A stretch of DNA of 7,997 nt from Planctomycetaceae bacterium (GTDB taxonomy: Bacteria > Planctomycetota > Planctomycetia > Planctomycetales > Planctomycetaceae). Below, piece after piece: positions 5,848 to 7,997 of the stretch. Below the pieces are notes generated by a model. It did not search any database and was not told the origin of the DNA. It saw nothing but the letters and a program-made list of their open reading frames with translations. Each line of letters opens with the position of its first letter. Position 1 is the first letter of the stretch. The DNA is taken from positions 1 to 7,997 of the forward strand of contig CANHVD010000243.1 of assembly GCA_947463775.1 (NCBI GenBank). Direction: 5' to 3'. Position numbers and translations under genes: made by a program.

Positions 5848-7284
5848 ATGCCAGTTGTTGTACGCAACTTTCAGATCCTGAGTAGTTTCATCTCCTTCGG
5901 CGCAGTGCCTGCGTTGTTTTTTCTTGCCCTTGCCGGGGTGCCGGAAGGTCAGGCTTGCGCACAGGATTCAACAACTCCGGCGGCAGAGGCTCCGACGCAG
6001 ACTGCCCCCGACAGTGCACCAGCGCCAACTCCCGATAGTGCGCCTGCTCCCGCAGCAGCGCCCGCTGTTGCGGACAACGCACAACAGTATGTGCTGAATC
6101 AACAGAAGTTAACTCGGTCGGTTCGGGAGATCCGCAATCCTCTTCCAGGGCCGGACAAGGCTGCTGCAGACAAGGTTAAGAGGCAATACACTCAACTGCT
6201 GTCTACTGGATTCAGTGGAGAGGCCGACTCGAAAATTGTTCGCGACTATTTGACGTGGCTGATTTTTCAGGCCACTGATCCGACTTTCAGTCAGAGTTCG
6301 AAGAATATGGAGAACCTGATCGAGGACGTAAAGAACTCGATCGCGAAAGCTGGCTCCGGTGCTCAGGGTGGCCAGGCAGGAAAAGACCGAGAGCGACGAA
6401 AGTATTGCTCAGAGGTTCTGGCGGTCGTGAAGCAGATGTTGGACAACAATCTTGATTCGCGATTCGCGGCGATCAAGATCATGCAATATCTGTACGACAC
6501 GATCCCCGCTCAGGGTGGCGGAGCAACGTCAATGACTCGGCTACATCCTGAAGCCCTCACGGTCATGTTGACTGTTCTCAATGATGCCAATCAGCCTGAT
6601 TCCGTGAAGTCTGTGACAGCAGCCTCCCTCAAAAACATTCTGATGAATTGTGATGTGGTCGAGCAGGATCAGTTTCGAATTTCGGACGCGATCTACAAAG
6701 AAGTCGTCCGTCCATACACTGAGGTTGCTTTTCAAATGGACCTCATTGATGCAGCCTACGTCATTACCAAGCCAAGAAGGACCGTGGGCGCACCTGAGCC
6801 AACAGCGCTGAAGATTTTTGCGGCGGTGATTAATGACCGCACGAAACCTGTCGAAGTTCGGTGCCACGCGGCGAAGGGCTTCGGCATCTGCAATTACGAT
6901 GTTGCGGGGACAAAATTTGATCCAATCGCGTGGAAGGTCACTCAATTGGCCGGTGATGCTGCACTGGAATACAGTCAGAATCCGGGAGACCCGAAATGGC
7001 AATGGTGCGGGATCGACCTGTTGCTGACTTTTCGACATGCAACAGCCGCAGAGGCTGCTGCCGCTCCGCCAGCGTGTAAAGGGATCATGAATCGAGCGCC
7101 CAATTCGAAGGTTGTTTCTGAGGCTGCTCCGTTTGTGACACTTGTTTCATTGCAGTTGATTGCCAACAAAGGCAATTTCAAGGCCGCGCAGATTGCTGAG
7201 CTGGCCAAAATGAAGACCTGGCTAACAGACAATGTCCCGGCTGATCTGAAATGGGACACGAACGCTGCACCGCTGCAGAAATAA
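5848..7284 (+). CDS. Exported helical protein of unknown function with Pro/Ala-rich N-terminal linker
   Basis: From ATG 5848 the product has 478 residues. I chose this start because GGTGAG lies seven bases upstream and it gives a normal signal peptide: MPVVVRNFQ, a hydrophobic core (about 10-31), and a probable signal-peptidase-I site ACA|QDS after residue 38. In-frame ATGs at 5824 and 5770 would add 8 or 26 residues before that signal. The mature protein opens with a Pro/Ala/Thr linker (40-75) containing a tandem PDSAPAP repeat. The rest (77-478) is predominantly helical, with segments such as SRFAAIKIMQYLYD, DSVKSVTAASLKNIL and EVRCHAAKGFGIC that resemble degenerate HEAT/ARM-like helical repeats, so a periplasmic scaffold or binding protein is possible. 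There is no catalytic motif. Five Cys occur in the mature part. There is no lipobox before Cys37. The small downstream gene starts 14 bp after the stop, pointing to a two-gene operon. I do not recognise the family; the HEAT-like reading is inference. Confidence 0.9.
   Translation: MPVVVRNFQILSSFISFGAVPALFFLALAGVPEGQACAQDSTTPAAEAPTQTAPDSAPAPTPDSAPAPAAAPAVADNAQQYVLNQQKLTRSVREIRNPLPGPDKAAADKVKRQYTQLLSTGFSGEADSKIVRDYLTWLIFQATDPTFSQSSKNMENLIEDVKNSIAKAGSGAQGGQAGKDRERRKYCSEVLAVVKQMLDNNLDSRFAAIKIMQYLYDTIPAQGGGATSMTRLHPEALTVMLTVLNDANQPDSVKSVTAASLKNILMNCDVVEQDQFRISDAIYKEVVRPYTEVAFQMDLIDAAYVITKPRRTVGAPEPTALKIFAAVINDRTKPVEVRCHAAKGFGICNYDVAGTKFDPIAWKVTQLAGDAALEYSQNPGDPKWQWCGIDLLLTFRHATAAEAAAAPPACKGIMNRAPNSKVVSEAAPFVTLVSLQLIANKGNFKAAQIAELAKMKTWLTDNVPADLKWDTNAAPLQK
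6007..6051 (+). repeat. In-gene tandem repeat encoding PDSAPAP twice
   Basis: Codons for PDSAPAPT at 6007-6030 are followed directly by PDSAPAP at 6031-6051, a 24-bp period with several synonymous differences. The mismatches at the DNA level show it is an old duplication or is kept by selection for a Pro/Ala linker, not a fresh slippage event. Confidence 0.6.
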
Positions 7285-7298
7285 AAAGTGGTCGTGCG

Positions 7299-7772
7299 AT
7301 GTCGGATTCTGAGAACACATCAGCTTTGCCTCTGACACCAGACGGACAAGCGAAGCTGCAATCATTGGTTGTTCGGAGCCAGAAAGTAATGGCTCACGGA
7401 TGGATGATTCGCACGTTCATTAAGCATTCCGACGAGGTTGAGGACTACCCGGAACTGAACGAAATGGCTCGAACGATCTTCGACGTGTTTCGTGCAGTGG
7501 AGACACAGGTAGAAGATCCTCAGTCGTACTTCAGAACGGTCCGCAAGAAGCTCGGAAAGCTTTCGTCTGCCGCCGAGCAGTTTGAGAAAGACGCTTGGCA
7601 TGCGTCGACACATACTAACTTTCAGCAGGCGGCCATTGCCGCAAAATTCCTTGGCGAGCAATTGCTGGAACTCGTGACTGAAGCTGAAAAACTCGTGCCG
7701 CGCCCAGCTCCTCCCAAAATCACATTGCCGATTTCTCCCAGGCCAACACCGGGACCTGCCGCTGCTGAATAG
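7299..7772 (+). CDS. Small helical cytoplasmic protein, probably a lineage-conserved hypothetical
   Basis: The 157-residue product starts at the ATG 14 bp after the preceding stop. An earlier in-frame ATG at 7251 lies inside the upstream gene and would add sixteen unlikely residues. There is no signal peptide or membrane segment. Residues 14-132 look fully helical, with the strongest-looking blocks QKVMAHGWMIRTFIKHSDE (28-46), ELNEMARTIFDVFRAVE (52-68) and QSYFRTVRKKLGKLSSAAEQF (75-95), followed by HTNFQQAAIAAKFLGEQL. The charged-hydrophobic pattern suggests a helical bundle or short coiled coil. The end (134-157) is a Pro-rich flexible tail. I recall similar short proteins in other planctomycetes, but no function is known to me and no catalytic motif is visible. 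The Shine-Dalgarno match is poor, so translation may depend on coupling to the upstream gene. Any functional tie to the exported helical protein rests only on gene order. Confidence 0.88.
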   Translation: MSDSENTSALPLTPDGQAKLQSLVVRSQKVMAHGWMIRTFIKHSDEVEDYPELNEMARTIFDVFRAVETQVEDPQSYFRTVRKKLGKLSSAAEQFEKDAWHASTHTNFQQAAIAAKFLGEQLLELVTEAEKLVPRPAPPKITLPISPRPTPGPAAAE

Positions 7773-7775
7773 TCA

Positions 7776-7810
7776 GTCAGTGGCTGACATGTCGGGTACG
7801 GTCGACCCGA
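7776..7810 (+). terminator. Two tandem small hairpins after the last gene, weak terminator candidate
   Basis: GTCAG (7776-7780) pairs with CTGAC (7784-7788), and TCGGGT (7792-7797) pairs with ACCCGA (7805-7810) around a seven-base loop. They start four bases after the stop. The following bases are ATTTCCCC, so there is only a three-base T-run. The location fits a transcript end, but the stems are short. Confidence 0.3.
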
Positions 7811-7855
7811 ATTTCCCCGTACGAGCACTTTGGCCGGGCTGAAAGGCGAAACAGA

Positions 7856-7896
7856 CTTAAGTGGCGAATTTCTCTGAAAAGTGCCGAAATCTTAAG
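7856..7896. repeat. Nested palindrome with a 20-bp direct repeat
   Basis: Two CTTAAG copies (7856-7861 and 7891-7896) can pair with each other. Inside them GGC (7863-7865) faces GCC (7883-7885), and TTTC (7869-7872) faces GAAA (7876-7879). The same stretch also holds a near-perfect direct repeat, AAGTGGCGAA (7859-7868) and AAGTGCCGAA (7879-7888), exactly 20 bp apart. This is a reasonable candidate operator or leader element for a gene right of the window. Confidence 0.35.
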
Positions 7897-7973
7897 AAAT
7901 CGCGACCAGGTCGAAAGCAGGCATAACTCTTCTGACCGCGATAATCACAGTTCTCCGCAGGGATTCCCGTCGT

Positions 7974-7989
7974 TTGGGGGAGTCCCCAA
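7974..7989. repeat. Short G/C hairpin at the right edge
   Basis: TTGGGG (7974-7979) pairs with CCCCAA (7984-7989) around a four-base GAGT loop. No T-run follows on the plus strand before the window ends. The role is unknown, and it may belong to the leader of a gene beyond the edge. Confidence 0.3.
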
Positions 7990-7997
7990 CCAGAAAA

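Noticed and set aside
5553..5867. 104-residue minus-strand open frame in the second gap
   Set aside because: No family signature, runs into the start of the exported-protein gene on the other strand.
6541..7038. 165-residue minus-strand open frame
   Set aside because: Entirely antisense to the exported helical protein gene, without recognisable features.

Overview
The window looks like a piece of chromosome from a planctomycete (order Planctomycetales or a relative). This is inferred from protein style: long Gly/Met-rich and Pro/Ala-rich low-complexity proteins with no familiar domain, a secreted HExxH metallopeptidase of the DUF1570/peptidase-MA type common in this phylum, and generous intergenic gaps. 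The genus cannot be fixed from the sequence. All six protein genes lie on the plus strand. There are no rRNA or tRNA genes, insertion sequences, CRISPR arrays or phage genes that I can see.

Layout. Region 1 (2-3298) holds two adjacent envelope-type genes. The first is cut by the left edge and ends in a Gly/Met-rich segment, a short conserved-looking segment and a long Pro/Ala/Thr/Glu-rich tail. The second is a 786-residue membrane-anchored protein with its own Gly/Met-rich segments. Their shared composition and 84-bp spacing suggest one operon, probably the distal end of a planctomycete envelope or pilus-like (PilM/PilN/PilO-type) gene cluster whose start lies outside the window. That link is inference. 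Region 2 (3299-3775) is a 477-bp gap with a strong hairpin just after the stop and a 10-bp direct repeat. Region 3 (3776-5356) encodes a secreted zinc metallopeptidase and a class I SAM-dependent methyltransferase. Region 4 (5357-5847) is another structured gap with a terminator-like element and further hairpins. Region 5 (5848-7772) is a two-gene unit: an exported, mostly helical protein of unknown function and a small helical cytoplasmic protein 14 bp downstream. Region 6 (7773-7997) is non-coding and rich in inverted repeats; it may carry the end of the last unit and control sites for a gene beyond the right edge.

How the genes work together: only two links have direct support from spacing and composition, the Gly/Met-rich pair and the terminal two-gene unit. 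The peptidase and methyltransferase are neighbours and may be co-transcribed, but nothing shows a shared pathway. The best candidate for an undescribed system is the Gly/Met-rich pair.
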